From positions 1 to 22,538 of the IMG/VR virus record IMGVR_UViG_3300047559_000087: 22,538 nucleotides of DNA. One strand, written 5' to 3'. This document shows, piece after piece, positions 7,093 to 16,044 of this stretch. This DNA is from a virus. The notes under the pieces were generated by a model. That model did not search any database. It was not told the origin of the DNA and saw only the letters and a list, made by a program, of their open reading frames with translations. Position 1 is the first letter of the stretch. Each line of letters begins with the position of its first letter. A program made the position numbers and the translations under genes.

Positions 7093-8745
7093 ATGTCTAG
7101 TCAGAATGTATATCTTGGAAACCCTTTACTAAAAAAGGCAAATACTCCAATTGAATTTAGTGAAGATCAAATTTTAGAATTTGTTAAGTGTAAGAATGAT
7201 CCCGTATATTTTGCCAAAAACTATATTAAAATTGTTACCCTAGACCACGGATTACAACAGTTTAAACCATATAATTTCCAGGAAAATTTAATCAATAATT
7301 TCCATAATAATAGATTTAACATTTGTAAGATGCCTAGACAGACAGGCAAATCTACAACTGTTGTGTCATACTTACTTCATTATGCTCTTTTTAATGACAA
7401 TGTAAACATTGCTATCCTAGCAAACAAGGCATCTACTGCTAGAGATTTGTTATCTAGGTTGCAGACTGCCTACGAGAACCTTCCAAAGTGGTTACAGCAA
7501 GGAATTCTTGCTTGGAACAGGGGTTCTATGGAACTAGAAAATGGTTCCAAAATTCTTGCAGCATCAACATCAGCGTCTGCTGTTCGAGGTGGTTCCTATA
7601 ATATCATTTTCTTGGACGAATTTGCGTTCGTTCAAAATCACTTAGCAGATGATTTCTTTGCGTCTGTTTATCCCACAATTTCTTCAGGTCAATCTACCAA
7701 AGTTATAATTGTTTCTACCCCTCACGGTATGAATCACTTTTATAGACTTTGGCACGATGCTGAACGTGGTAAGAATGAGTACGTTCCAACTGAAGTTCAT
7801 TGGTCTGAGGTTCCTGGACGAGATTCAAATTGGAAAGCACAAACAATTGCGAACACATCAGAACAGCAATTTAAAATTGAGTTTGAGTGCGAATTTTTAG
7901 GATCAGTTGATACTTTGATTGCCCCAAGCAAATTAAAGAGTTTGGTATATGATTCTCCAATTAAAAGAAATAAGGGATTGGATATATATTTTGAATCGGA
8001 AAAAACTAGAGATTATGTAATTACGGTAGACGTTGCCAGAGGTGTTGGTAATGATTATTCTGCCTTCGTTGTGTTTGATATAACATCGTTTCCGCATAAA
8101 ATAGTAGCAAAATACAGAAACAATGAAATCAAACCAATGTTATTCCCAAGCATCATTCACGAGGTTGCTAAAGCGTACAATAATGCTTTTATCCTTTGCG
8201 AGGTCAATGATGTCGGAGACCAAGTAGCTTCTATTTTAAATTATGATCTAGAATATCAAAATGTTTTGATGTGCTCGATGAGAGGTAGAGCAGGTCAAAT
8301 AGTAGGACAAGGTTTTTCTGGAAAGAAAACTCAATTAGGTCTTAAGATGTCTAAAACCGTAAAGAAGATTGGTTGTATGAACCTCAAGACTATGATTGAG
8401 GAAGACAAACTAATCTTCAATGACTATGAGATCATTAGTGAACTAACTACATTCATTCAGAAACACAACTCATTTGAGGCAGAAGACGGTTGTAATGATG
8501 ATTTGGCAATGTGCCTAGTGATCTATGCTTGGTTGGTCGCACAGGACTATTTCAAAGAACTTACCGATCAAGATGTTAGGAAGAGGCTATATGAAGAACA
8601 GAAGGAGCAAATAGATCAGGATATGGCACCTTTTGGGTTCATCCTAACTGGAATTGATGACGATAATCAATTTACAGATGCTGATGGAGATTTGTGGAAG
8701 GTTGATGAGTATGGAGACAGATCGTTTATGTGGGAATATAGGTAA
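7093..8745 (+). CDS. 17: Terminase large subunit gp17 (packaging ATPase-nuclease)
   Basis: 550 residues; T4 gp17 is 610. It pumps DNA into the prohead through the portal and cuts the concatemer. In the N-terminal ATPase, Walker A is MPRQTGKST (80-88) and Walker B is IIFLDEFA (171-178, with Asp175 and the catalytic Glu176). The coupling motif is VSTP (207-210). In the C-terminal RNase H-like nuclease the three acidic sites are VDVARG (Asp313), LCEVND (Glu370) and GCNDDLA (Asp469/470). All key residues are present, so the enzyme should be active. The ATG at 7093 is 6 nt after the upstream stop. The C-terminal WKVDEYGDRSFMWEYR tail is predicted flexible. Confidence 0.96.
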   Translation: MSSQNVYLGNPLLKKANTPIEFSEDQILEFVKCKNDPVYFAKNYIKIVTLDHGLQQFKPYNFQENLINNFHNNRFNICKMPRQTGKSTTVVSYLLHYALFNDNVNIAILANKASTARDLLSRLQTAYENLPKWLQQGILAWNRGSMELENGSKILAASTSASAVRGGSYNIIFLDEFAFVQNHLADDFFASVYPTISSGQSTKVIIVSTPHGMNHFYRLWHDAERGKNEYVPTEVHWSEVPGRDSNWKAQTIANTSEQQFKIEFECEFLGSVDTLIAPSKLKSLVYDSPIKRNKGLDIYFESEKTRDYVITVDVARGVGNDYSAFVVFDITSFPHKIVAKYRNNEIKPMLFPSIIHEVAKAYNNAFILCEVNDVGDQVASILNYDLEYQNVLMCSMRGRAGQIVGQGFSGKKTQLGLKMSKTVKKIGCMNLKTMIEEDKLIFNDYEIISELTTFIQKHNSFEAEDGCNDDLAMCLVIYAWLVAQDYFKELTDQDVRKRLYEEQKEQIDQDMAPFGFILTGIDDDNQFTDADGDLWKVDEYGDRSFMWEYR

Positions 8746-8756
8746 AAGGGGAAATT

Positions 8757-8764
8757 TATAAATA
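8757..8764 (+). promoter_or_regulatory. T4-type late promoter ahead of tail sheath gp18
   Basis: An exact TATAAATA followed by C lies in the 56-nt gap between gp17 and gp18. It is 37 nt before the gp18 ATG, leaving room for a GAGGAG ribosome binding site at 8791-8796. It would raise expression of sheath and tube, which are needed in far more copies than terminase. Confidence 0.75.
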
Positions 8765-8801
8765 CTTTTAGATAAAAAATGAAGCAGTTAGAGGAGTCAA
8801 A

Positions 8802-11381
8802 ATGGCTTTAAGCTTATCATCTCCAGGTATTACAATTAGAGAAGTAGATTTAACTAGAGGTTCAGTTAATGCAACTTCTCCTTTAGCAGCTGGAATTGCA
8901 GCACCTTTTGAAAGAGGTCCAGTAGAAGAAGTTGTAACAATTAGATCTGAAAACGATTTAGTAAATGTCTTTGGATCACCATCAAAGAACGATTACCATT
9001 ACGAATATTGGTATTCAGCATCAAATTTCCTTTCATACGGTGGAAGTCTAAAGGTAGTTAGAGCAGATTCTGACAACCTTAAGAACTCTAATGCTGCAGT
9101 TGGTGCTGCTTCAACTAGCACAAAGATCAAAAACTTCGAAGATTATCAGAACGCAATTTCATTCAATTCATATTGGATTTCAAAAAATCCAGGATATTGG
9201 GCTGATGGGATCAAAGTATGTGTAGTTGATAATTTTGCCGATCAAACTTTCTCAGGAATTAGCACTGCATCAATTACAGTTGGTGCTGGAATTACACAAG
9301 CAATTACTGGAGGACACCTGAAGGGTATTGTTTCTGGAATTGGAAACTCCGAATTCTACGTTAAAGTAACAAATAAAGTTATTGGTGGAGTTGAGACCGA
9401 TCAGGAATATACCGAAAGAGGAACTTATGCCTTCGGAACTACAAATCCAATCTATATCAATGGATCAATTGGAGTTGGAATTACTGCTGTAACACTCACT
9501 CGTGCAGGATTAAGCACATATTCTGCTGCATCTGTTGGATCAGGTCAAACTTTAACTACATTAAATGTTGATGGAACAACAACTATTGATATGGCAGGAT
9601 CTGAAGTTTTTAATTCTGTAAATGATATATTATATGTCTCAAGCAACACTGGAATTACAACTGCAAAATTCCTTCTGATCGATAGTGAAATTGTAGATGT
9701 AACCGCAATCAATGGTAATGAACTTACAGTAACAAGAGGTGCATTTGGAACTGAAGCAGAAGATCACAACGATGGTGCTACAATCAAGATTTTATCATCA
9801 TTACCAGCAGATGTAACTGCCTCTGCAGGGATTTCCAGTACTGCAACAACTTTAGAATTAGACTCACTTGGTAACGTAAGTTCTGGGGATTACTTAATCA
9901 ACCCAGCAAGTAATGAGATAATGACTGTCACTGGAGTTTCTAACTCCGGAACAATTCAACCATCTACAGTGTCTGATTGGTACAATCAGCAGTATGTTTT
10001 AAGTACTGCAAATGGTGATAGACAGACAATTCTCTGGAAGTCAATTGCTCCTAAACCAAGAACAAATCAATATGTAACCTCTAGAGGAGGAAGCAACGAT
10101 GCTATGCATGTTGCCATTGTTGATAACACAAGAGCATCTAACTTTGCAGGAAATCCACAGCAAATTTTAGAAATCTTCAGAAACTTATCAAAAGCAACTG
10201 ATGCTGAGGTTAGTCCTTCAGAAAAGGTTTACTATAAGGATTATCTTGCACTAAACTCAAGATATGTTTATGCAGGTTCTGTAATGGGAACTGATGCTTA
10301 TTGGGGAGTTTCTGAAGTTGCCTCCAAGTTCTCTTCAGAATTTACTCCAGTTTCCACAGGAGTAAATGGATGGGGACAAGAATCTAATGAGGTTCATTTC
10401 AACTCTGTCGGAAATGTTTCCTTCACTATAACAGGCGGTAAAGATTATAGTGGTGATTCAAATATTGGAGGTTTCTCTGCTTCATTAAGTGACATCACAG
10501 ATGCCCTAGATAAACTTTCTAATCCAACTGAAGTGCCATTAAACTTCTTACTCCAGGGAAGTGCTTCAGGTTCTATAGAAACAGAGCAGGCAAAGGCAAA
10601 TTATTTAATTTCACTTGCTGAAAATAGAAAGGACTGCCTGGCATTTATTTCTCCTTATAGATCAGCAACTGTAAATGTTGCGATTGAATCTAATAAACTG
10701 AATAACGTTCTTTCGTTCTTCACTCCATTATCATCATCTTCATACGCAGTATTTGATTCTGGTTATCAATACATCTATGACAGATTTAACAAGCAATATG
10801 TTTATATTCCTTGTTCTGCAGATGTTGCTGGTCTTTGCGTAAGAACTGATATCAATCAGTTCCCCTGGTACTCACCAGCAGGAAAGGTTAGAGGAACCTT
10901 CAAGAACACTATTAAACTTTCCTACAACCCAGATCAAGATGATCGTGATGAACTCTATTCAAATAGAGTAAACCCAGTAATCACTTATCCTGGATCAGGA
11001 ACAATTCTCTTCGGAGATAAAACTGCCCTTGGATATCCTTCAGCATTCGATAGAATTAACGTCCGTAGATTATTCATCACAATCGAACAAGCAATTAGAG
11101 GTGCCGCAGACGATCAACTGTTCGAGTTCAACGATGCCTCAACAAGAGCAAACTTCATTAATATTGTTGAACCATATTTAAGAGACGTTCAAGCAAAGCG
11201 TGGAATTACTGATTTCTTACTTGTTTGTGACGAAACTAACAATACCCCTGCAGTAATCGACAGAAATGAGTTTATTGCAGATATATATGTAAAACCTGCC
11301 CGTTCTATCAACTTTATTGGTCTGACATTTGTTGCGACTAGAACTGGTGTTTCGTTTGAAACTGTCGTCGGAACCGTTTAA
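8802..11381 (+). CDS. 18: Tail sheath protein gp18, with extra inserted domain
   Basis: 859 residues, about 200 more than T4 gp18 (659). It polymerises around the tube and contracts at infection. The N-terminus (SSPGITIREVDLTRG) and the C-terminal core (INVRRLFITIEQAIRGAADD, FADIYVKPARSINFI-type end) are hallmark sheath segments. GERGP-like and YWYSASNFLSYGGSLKVVRA at residues 36-87 belong to the conserved N-terminal domain. Residues about 215-385 form an insert with two related beta modules, one containing IDSEIVDVTAINGNELTVTR followed by GAFGTEAEDH. The insert likely projects from the sheath surface. GAGGAG lies 5 nt before the ATG. gp19 follows after 17 nt. Confidence 0.94.
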   Translation: MALSLSSPGITIREVDLTRGSVNATSPLAAGIAAPFERGPVEEVVTIRSENDLVNVFGSPSKNDYHYEYWYSASNFLSYGGSLKVVRADSDNLKNSNAAVGAASTSTKIKNFEDYQNAISFNSYWISKNPGYWADGIKVCVVDNFADQTFSGISTASITVGAGITQAITGGHLKGIVSGIGNSEFYVKVTNKVIGGVETDQEYTERGTYAFGTTNPIYINGSIGVGITAVTLTRAGLSTYSAASVGSGQTLTTLNVDGTTTIDMAGSEVFNSVNDILYVSSNTGITTAKFLLIDSEIVDVTAINGNELTVTRGAFGTEAEDHNDGATIKILSSLPADVTASAGISSTATTLELDSLGNVSSGDYLINPASNEIMTVTGVSNSGTIQPSTVSDWYNQQYVLSTANGDRQTILWKSIAPKPRTNQYVTSRGGSNDAMHVAIVDNTRASNFAGNPQQILEIFRNLSKATDAEVSPSEKVYYKDYLALNSRYVYAGSVMGTDAYWGVSEVASKFSSEFTPVSTGVNGWGQESNEVHFNSVGNVSFTITGGKDYSGDSNIGGFSASLSDITDALDKLSNPTEVPLNFLLQGSASGSIETEQAKANYLISLAENRKDCLAFISPYRSATVNVAIESNKLNNVLSFFTPLSSSSYAVFDSGYQYIYDRFNKQYVYIPCSADVAGLCVRTDINQFPWYSPAGKVRGTFKNTIKLSYNPDQDDRDELYSNRVNPVITYPGSGTILFGDKTALGYPSAFDRINVRRLFITIEQAIRGAADDQLFEFNDASTRANFINIVEPYLRDVQAKRGITDFLLVCDETNNTPAVIDRNEFIADIYVKPARSINFIGLTFVATRTGVSFETVVGTV

Positions 11382-11398
11382 TTTAAAGGAGAAGAACA

Positions 11399-12055
11399 AT
11401 GCCATCATTTTCAGATAGAACAATTGAAAAATTTAAAACCCAATTAAAGGGTGGTGGTGCTCGCAGTAACTTATTCGAAGTAAGTTTTGGTACAGAGCAA
11501 AACAGCGTGCAGGCATCCACAACAGATGGAACTGCGTCAAATATTTTTGCTACTTTAGGAGTTGAGAACCTAATTTCAGTTGAAGATCTGATGTTGATTA
11601 AAACCGCAGGTCTTCCTGCATCAACTATCAGTGAAATTCCAGTTCCATTTAGAGGCAGAACCCTTAAGATTGCTGGTGACAGATCATTCGATGTTTGGTC
11701 GATTACAGTTATTAACGATACTGATTTTAAGTGGAGAACATTCTTCGAAAGATGGATGAATTATATCGTTAAAGTTTCTGATGGAAGTGGAACTACTGAT
11801 CCAGGTTCATATATGGTTGACATGAACGTTGCACAACTTTCCAGACAAGCTGCAGACAGATTAAATCAAAAAGGATCTGCCGGTGGTGATATTGGGGTTT
11901 TAAGAAAGTACGTTGTTCATAGTGTTTTCCCAACTAACGTATCCCAGATTGAACTTTCTTACAATAATGAAAATGAAATTGAAGAATTCACCGTAGATCT
12001 TCAAGTTCAGTGGTGGGAATCTTATGATGGAAGCAACGTCGGACAAGTAATCTAA
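11399..12055 (+). CDS. 19: Tail tube protein gp19
   Basis: 218 residues; T4 gp19 is 163. Hexamers stack to form the inner tube through which DNA passes. The N-terminus SFSDRTIEKFKTQLKGGGAR with SNLFEVSFG, the middle GLPASTISEIPVPFRGRTLK and DRSFDVWSITVINDTDF, and the C-terminal EEFTVDLQVQWWE are typical of this family. The extra length is mainly a loop near residues 35-60 (TDGTASNIFATLGVENL) and one near 125-165. A strong AAAGGAG (11385-11391) sits 7 nt before the ATG, in line with high expression. It is probably read from the gp18 promoter. Confidence 0.93.
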   Translation: MPSFSDRTIEKFKTQLKGGGARSNLFEVSFGTEQNSVQASTTDGTASNIFATLGVENLISVEDLMLIKTAGLPASTISEIPVPFRGRTLKIAGDRSFDVWSITVINDTDFKWRTFFERWMNYIVKVSDGSGTTDPGSYMVDMNVAQLSRQAADRLNQKGSAGGDIGVLRKYVVHSVFPTNVSQIELSYNNENEIEEFTVDLQVQWWESYDGSNVGQVI

Positions 12056-12058
12056 ATA
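12051..12058 (+). promoter_or_regulatory. Possible late promoter ahead of portal gp20
   Basis: TCTAAATA matches TATAAATA at 7 of 8 positions. It overlaps the gp19 stop codon and ends 23 nt before the gp20 ATG. Its position is right, but the mismatch makes it weaker than the other boxes. Confidence 0.35.
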
Positions 12059-12081
12059 GTAGAAAGATTTAATTTTATAAT

Positions 12082-13746
12082 ATGACAAGATTATTTGGAT
12101 TCTCGATAGAGGACGATAATAAATTACCAAAGAATGCAGTCTCCCCCGTCCCCAAAAATAATGAGGACGGGGCAGATTATTATTTGACTAGTGGTTTTTA
12201 CGGTCAATATGTAGATATTGAAGGTGTATTCAGAAATGAATACGATTTAATTAAGAGATATCGTGAGATGGCACTTCACCCAGAGTGTGATAGTGCCATC
12301 GAGAACGTTGTGAATGAGGCAATTGTAAGTGATCTAAATGATTCCCCTGTTGAAATTGAACTAAGCAATCTAAATGCTAGTGATGGTCTTAAAAAAATTA
12401 TTAGAGAAGAGTTTAAGTATATTAAGGATTTACTAGACTTCGATAAGAAGTCTCACGAAATATTCAAGAATTGGTACGTTGACGGAAGACTATTATATCA
12501 CAAAGTAATTGATCTCCAGAAACCTCACGAAGGAATTCAAGATTTACGATACATTGATGCACTTAAAACAAGATTTATCAGACAGCAGAAGAAAGATAAA
12601 TCTCAAATGAATTTGGGAGGAAATTATCTCAATAATATTGATCCAAGCAATCCAAAATCATTCCAAGAACCAGAAATTGACGAGTATTTTATATACTATC
12701 CACAGGGAACTATTCAGAAAGTAGGTTCTACTAATAGAGGTATTAAAATCGCAAAGGATGCGATTACCTATGTAACATCTGGTCTTGTCGATAGGAACAG
12801 ACAACTTACTCTATCCTATCTTCATAAGGCAATTAAGGCACTCAATCAATTAAGAATGATTGAGGACTCTTTGGTGATTTATCGTCTCTCAAGAGCACCA
12901 GAACGTAGAATTTTCTACATTGATGTTGGCAATCTACCTAAAGTCAAGGCAGAGCAATATCTTCGTGAAGTTATGAATAGGTATAGAAATAAACTTGTTT
13001 ATGATGCCAATACTGGTGAAATGCGTGACGATAAAAAGATGATGTCTATGATGGAGGACTTCTGGCTACCTCGTCGTGAAGGTGGTAGAGGAACTGAAAT
13101 CACCACACTTCCTGGAGGTCAAAACCTAGGAGAACTCACAGACGTTCAATATTTCCAAAAGAAACTCTTCAGAGCATTAAATGTTCCAGAATCAAGAACT
13201 GCCTCTGATGGTGGATTCAATTTAGGTAGATCTTCAGAGATTCTACGTGATGAATTAATGTTTGGTAAGTTTGTAGGAAGATTGAGAAAGAGATTTAGCA
13301 ATCTGTTTCACGATCTCCTTAAAACACAACTAATCCTAAAGAATATCGTAACTCCAGAAGATTGGGAGTTGATGAGTGATCACATTCAATATGATTACTT
13401 ATATGACGGTCATTTTTCTGAATTGAAAGATACTGAATTAATGAACGAAAGATTGAACTTGATGGTAGCAATTCAACCATATATTGGAACATACTATTCC
13501 CAAGATTATGTAAGACGTAAAATTCTTCGTCAAACCGACCAAGAGATCGTAGATGAGAATGAACTGATGAAGAAGGAAATTGACGAAGGATTGTACCCAG
13601 ATCCAAAACTTGCTCCTCCTATTGGTCCAGATGGGCAACCAATGATACCTGGATCAGACGGGCAAATGCTGGGACAAGTTCCTATGGAACCTCAAGTGTC
13701 TGCAGACAAGGATATGAAAATAGATGCCAAGGCAGCAGAGATATAA
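12082..13746 (+). CDS. 20: Portal vertex protein gp20
   Basis: 554 residues; T4 gp20 is 524. Twelve copies make the ring that nucleates the prohead, carries packaged DNA and binds the neck. The N-terminus MTRLFGFSIEDD with SPVPKNNEDG is typical of marine T4-like portals, and LIKRYREMALHPECDSAIEN near 57-74 is the strongly conserved region often used for cyanophage surveys. IYRLSRAPERRIFYIDVGNL and RGTEITTLPGGQNLGEL mark the stem and clip. The C-terminus is Pro/Gly/Met rich and variable. A perfect 8-bp GC-rich hairpin lies in codons 21-31. The stop overlaps a late promoter box for the next genes. Confidence 0.95.
   Translation: MTRLFGFSIEDDNKLPKNAVSPVPKNNEDGADYYLTSGFYGQYVDIEGVFRNEYDLIKRYREMALHPECDSAIENVVNEAIVSDLNDSPVEIELSNLNASDGLKKIIREEFKYIKDLLDFDKKSHEIFKNWYVDGRLLYHKVIDLQKPHEGIQDLRYIDALKTRFIRQQKKDKSQMNLGGNYLNNIDPSNPKSFQEPEIDEYFIYYPQGTIQKVGSTNRGIKIAKDAITYVTSGLVDRNRQLTLSYLHKAIKALNQLRMIEDSLVIYRLSRAPERRIFYIDVGNLPKVKAEQYLREVMNRYRNKLVYDANTGEMRDDKKMMSMMEDFWLPRREGGRGTEITTLPGGQNLGELTDVQYFQKKLFRALNVPESRTASDGGFNLGRSSEILRDELMFGKFVGRLRKRFSNLFHDLLKTQLILKNIVTPEDWELMSDHIQYDYLYDGHFSELKDTELMNERLNLMVAIQPYIGTYYSQDYVRRKILRQTDQEIVDENELMKKEIDEGLYPDPKLAPPIGPDGQPMIPGSDGQMLGQVPMEPQVSADKDMKIDAKAAEI
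12144..12172 (+). other. Perfect 8-bp GC-rich hairpin inside the gp20 coding region
   Basis: CCCCGTCC at 12144-12151 pairs perfectly with GGACGGGG at 12165-12172 across a 13-nt A-rich loop. It begins 62 nt into gp20. The codons used (CCC, GTC, CCC, GAC, GGG) contrast with CCA, GTT, GAT and GGA nearby. No T run follows, so it is not a classical terminator. It may be an RNA stability or translation-tuning element; this is inferred. Confidence 0.6.
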
Positions 13747-13749
13747 ATA
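13742..13749 (+). promoter_or_regulatory. T4-type late promoter ahead of the core protein and appendage block
   Basis: An exact TATAAATA overlaps the last codon and stop of gp20 and ends 22 nt before the ATG of the 55-residue core protein. It would start a transcript through the accessory structural block. Confidence 0.68.
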
Positions 13750-13771
13750 AATTATACATTTGAGGTCATTT

Positions 13772-13939
13772 ATGGAATCTAGTCAGGAATTGATGGATAT
13801 TATTCTATCCGATAATTCATCAGAAGAAATTTCAGATAAGATAAAGGAAATTTTATTCACAAAATCTAGTGAGAATATTGATAGTGTGACTCCATATATT
13901 GCTCAGTCATTATTCGGAACACCAGTAGAAGAGGAGTGA
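13772..13939 (+). CDS. Small prohead core protein, gp67/gp68-like
   Basis: A 55-residue acidic protein, easy to miss because of its size. A TGAGG at 13761-13765 precedes the ATG. The sequence runs from ESSQELMDIILSD through SEEISDKIKEILFTKSSENI to AQSLFGTPVEEE. Its length, acidity, helical character, SLFG-type C-terminus and place directly after the portal match the small prohead core proteins of T4-like cyanophages (T4 gp67 is 80 residues, gp68 about 141). Such proteins fill the core with gp22 and are chopped by gp21. An IKE tripeptide (24-26) fits the gp21 cleavage rule (L/I)-x-E. Assignment rests on context and pattern, not a strong domain. Confidence 0.68.
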   Translation: MESSQELMDIILSDNSSEEISDKIKEILFTKSSENIDSVTPYIAQSLFGTPVEEE

Positions 13940-13942
13940 TAA

Positions 13943-14710
13943 GTGGAAGAAATCAATGTTGATCTACTTGATTTTTTCAAAGCAGTAAAATCCGAAAAAA
14001 AGGAAAAAAAAGATAAGATAGATTCTATCATTGGAAATTCCTTTTTTGAAGATTTTGTAAAGCCATTGTCTGAAGAAGTCGGGTTAAAAGAAACTAAAAT
14101 TAGTTCTAAAAAACCTAAAGAAAAAGTTCAAGAAAGTTTAATTGAAAAGTCTTTAGGTCTTCTTTCAGAGCCCTCGAATACTAAACAGCAAAATGATCCA
14201 TTAACTCCTTTGGATCAAAAATTTGCAACTTTAGATGATTTACAAAATCATTATAAACTCTTCCTCAATCGTATTCAGCAACAACTTTCCACATTAGGTG
14301 GAGGTGGTGAAACTCGTCTTGAGTTTTTGGATGATGTTGATAGAAATTCTGCGAAAAATAATGGTTATTATTTGAAGTATGATGCATCATCTGGCAAATG
14401 GGTTGGTGATGCTGTTGGCATTACAAGTGTAGTATCTATCACTGGTATTACCACATACTATCAAGCATCAAATACTGATGATTATATTGGTGTAAGTGCG
14501 AATGTCCCAGTTACAGTAGTTCTTCCTTTATCTCCAAGTATTGGTAAAAAAATTACGGTAAAGGACGAAGGAAATAATATATCTACATATAATATCACAG
14601 TTCAAACAGGTATTGGACAAAGTGTTGAGAATAATACTTCAGTTATTATGAATTCCAACCACCAAAGTTTTACTTATTTTTATAACGGTTCTAATTGGTT
14701 TATAATCTAA
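13943..14710 (+). CDS. Putative virion appendage/structural protein with docking N-terminus
   Basis: 255 residues from a GTG start at 13943, chosen because GAGGAG (13931-13936) lies 6 nt upstream and the previous stop is only 3 nt away. Residues 1-60 (DLLDFFKAVKSEKKEKKDKI) are highly charged and probably helical. Residues 93-120 (FATLDDLQNHYKLFLNRIQQ) form a helix ending in GGGGE, followed by LEFLDDVDRNSAKNNGYYLK, a module I recognise from cyanophage structural proteins. Residues 174-255 form a compact beta domain ending YFYNGSNWFII, a pattern of phage tail-fibre or collar tips (DDYIGV ... VKDEGNN). LxE tripeptides at 66-68 and 74-76 could be gp21 cleavage sites. Head fibre or decoration is my best guess. 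Its stop overlaps the next ATG. Confidence 0.65.
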   Translation: MEEINVDLLDFFKAVKSEKKEKKDKIDSIIGNSFFEDFVKPLSEEVGLKETKISSKKPKEKVQESLIEKSLGLLSEPSNTKQQNDPLTPLDQKFATLDDLQNHYKLFLNRIQQQLSTLGGGGETRLEFLDDVDRNSAKNNGYYLKYDASSGKWVGDAVGITSVVSITGITTYYQASNTDDYIGVSANVPVTVVLPLSPSIGKKITVKDEGNNISTYNITVQTGIGQSVENNTSVIMNSNHQSFTYFYNGSNWFII

Positions 14711-16038
14711 TGTCATACAATCCTCTTCCACAACCAGCGAATGTAGTAGTCAATACTGGTATTGGTACTTCTGCAGTAAGTACTGCAAATCCTCTACCAG
14801 TAATAGTTGGTACTAGTTCTACTGTATCTGTATCATTAGCAAATAACTTCAATTTAGATTTATTTGGTAGATTAAAAATATCACAACCATATACAATTTT
14901 TGATAATGTAAATCGTTATGACCTTGATGGTCAATTTAGTGATGTAATTGTTGGTGCAGGTTCTACTGTTGGTATTATAACCGCACAAAGCACTACATCA
15001 CTTGCAATAGGAACAACCGCAGGATGTTCTATAATTCGTGAAACCAAAAGAGTATTTCCATATCTACCAGGAAAATCACTTCAAGTTCTTCAAACATTTG
15101 TATTCAATCCTGCAAAAGAAAATCTAGTTCAAAGAGCAGGATACGCATCATCCGAAAATGGTGTGATGTTGGAACTAGATGGTTCTCAAGTTAATATCAT
15201 CAAACGTACAGGAATTTCTGGTATTGGAACAACGATTTCTGTTCCTCAATCACAATGGAATAGAGACAAAATGGATGGAACGGGTCCAAGTGGTGTTACT
15301 TTAGATTTAACAAAGGTTCAAATATTCTTTACAGAATATGAGTGGTTAGGTGCAGGTGCAATTAGAGTTGGTTTTATTAATGCTGACGGAAACGCACATA
15401 TTGCACATATATTCAATCACGCAAATGTTCTTGATAGTGTTTATCTGACGACTGCGACACTTCCTTGTCGTTATGAGATATTCAATACTGGTATTACAAC
15501 ATCATCATCTATGATGAAACAGATTTGTATATCAGTTCAATCTAATGGTGGTTATGAAAAGAAAGTTTCAGAAAGAATTGTAAGAAGAACATCTGATGCA
15601 ACAGTCGGAACATCATTTGAACCACTTGCAAGTATTCGTCTTGCACCTGGAAGAGAAGATGCAGTTGTTATCCTGAAACAATATGCAGTTCTTCCTACAT
15701 CAACCGATGGGGATTCATTTGAGATTGTAGTTATTAAAAATGCAACTCTCACTAATGCATCTTGGTCATCAACTGACTCACCTAATGTTCAGGGAGATAT
15801 CAGTGCAACCACATTAACTGGTGGAACAATCGTTCATCATAGTTATGCCGTAGGTGCAGATACTGGTATTTTTGGTGGATCTGCAGCACAAACAATTGCA
15901 GCCGAACAAGAATATAACTGGGATTTACAACTTGGAAGAACACAAGCAAAGGTGAGTGATACTTATACTCTTGCAGCAAGAGTATTGACTGGGACTGGGG
16001 ATATTATTGGTTCTTTGAGTTTTTATGACCTAACTTGA
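14710..16038 (+). CDS. Conserved marine phage virion structural protein (beta-rich, possible capsid appendage)
   Basis: 442 residues from the ATG at 14710, which overlaps the upstream stop (TAATG); an in-frame TTG at 14695 is less likely. After a 50-residue low-complexity start of Ser/Thr/Gly/Val, the chain carries the run QPYTIFDNVNRYDLDGQF, RETKRVFPYLPGKSLQVLQT, WNRDKMDGTGPSG and EYEWLGAGAIRVGF, and later TTATLPCRYEIFNTG with MMKQICISVQSNGGYEKK. I recognise this as a widespread phage structural protein family seen in marine myoviruses and podoviruses. It is almost certainly beta-sandwich in fold. The exact virion position is not established to my knowledge. It is co-translated with the 255-residue protein, so they may form one appendage. 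No signal peptide or enzyme motif is seen. Confidence 0.72.
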   Translation: MSYNPLPQPANVVVNTGIGTSAVSTANPLPVIVGTSSTVSVSLANNFNLDLFGRLKISQPYTIFDNVNRYDLDGQFSDVIVGAGSTVGIITAQSTTSLAIGTTAGCSIIRETKRVFPYLPGKSLQVLQTFVFNPAKENLVQRAGYASSENGVMLELDGSQVNIIKRTGISGIGTTISVPQSQWNRDKMDGTGPSGVTLDLTKVQIFFTEYEWLGAGAIRVGFINADGNAHIAHIFNHANVLDSVYLTTATLPCRYEIFNTGITTSSSMMKQICISVQSNGGYEKKVSERIVRRTSDATVGTSFEPLASIRLAPGREDAVVILKQYAVLPTSTDGDSFEIVVIKNATLTNASWSSTDSPNVQGDISATTLTGGTIVHHSYAVGADTGIFGGSAAQTIAAEQEYNWDLQLGRTQAKVSDTYTLAARVLTGTGDIIGSLSFYDLT

Positions 16039-16044
16039 TTAAAT

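Noticed and set aside
13621-13643. ATTGGT/ACCAAT inverted repeat in the gp20 C-terminal codons
   Set aside because: Only 6 bp with an 11-nt loop in a low-complexity Pro/Gly segment; weak.
14695-14709. TTG at 14695 as start of the 442-residue protein
   Set aside because: The ATG at 14710 overlaps the upstream stop in the usual coupled manner and the next residues (SYNPLP) look like the natural N-terminus.
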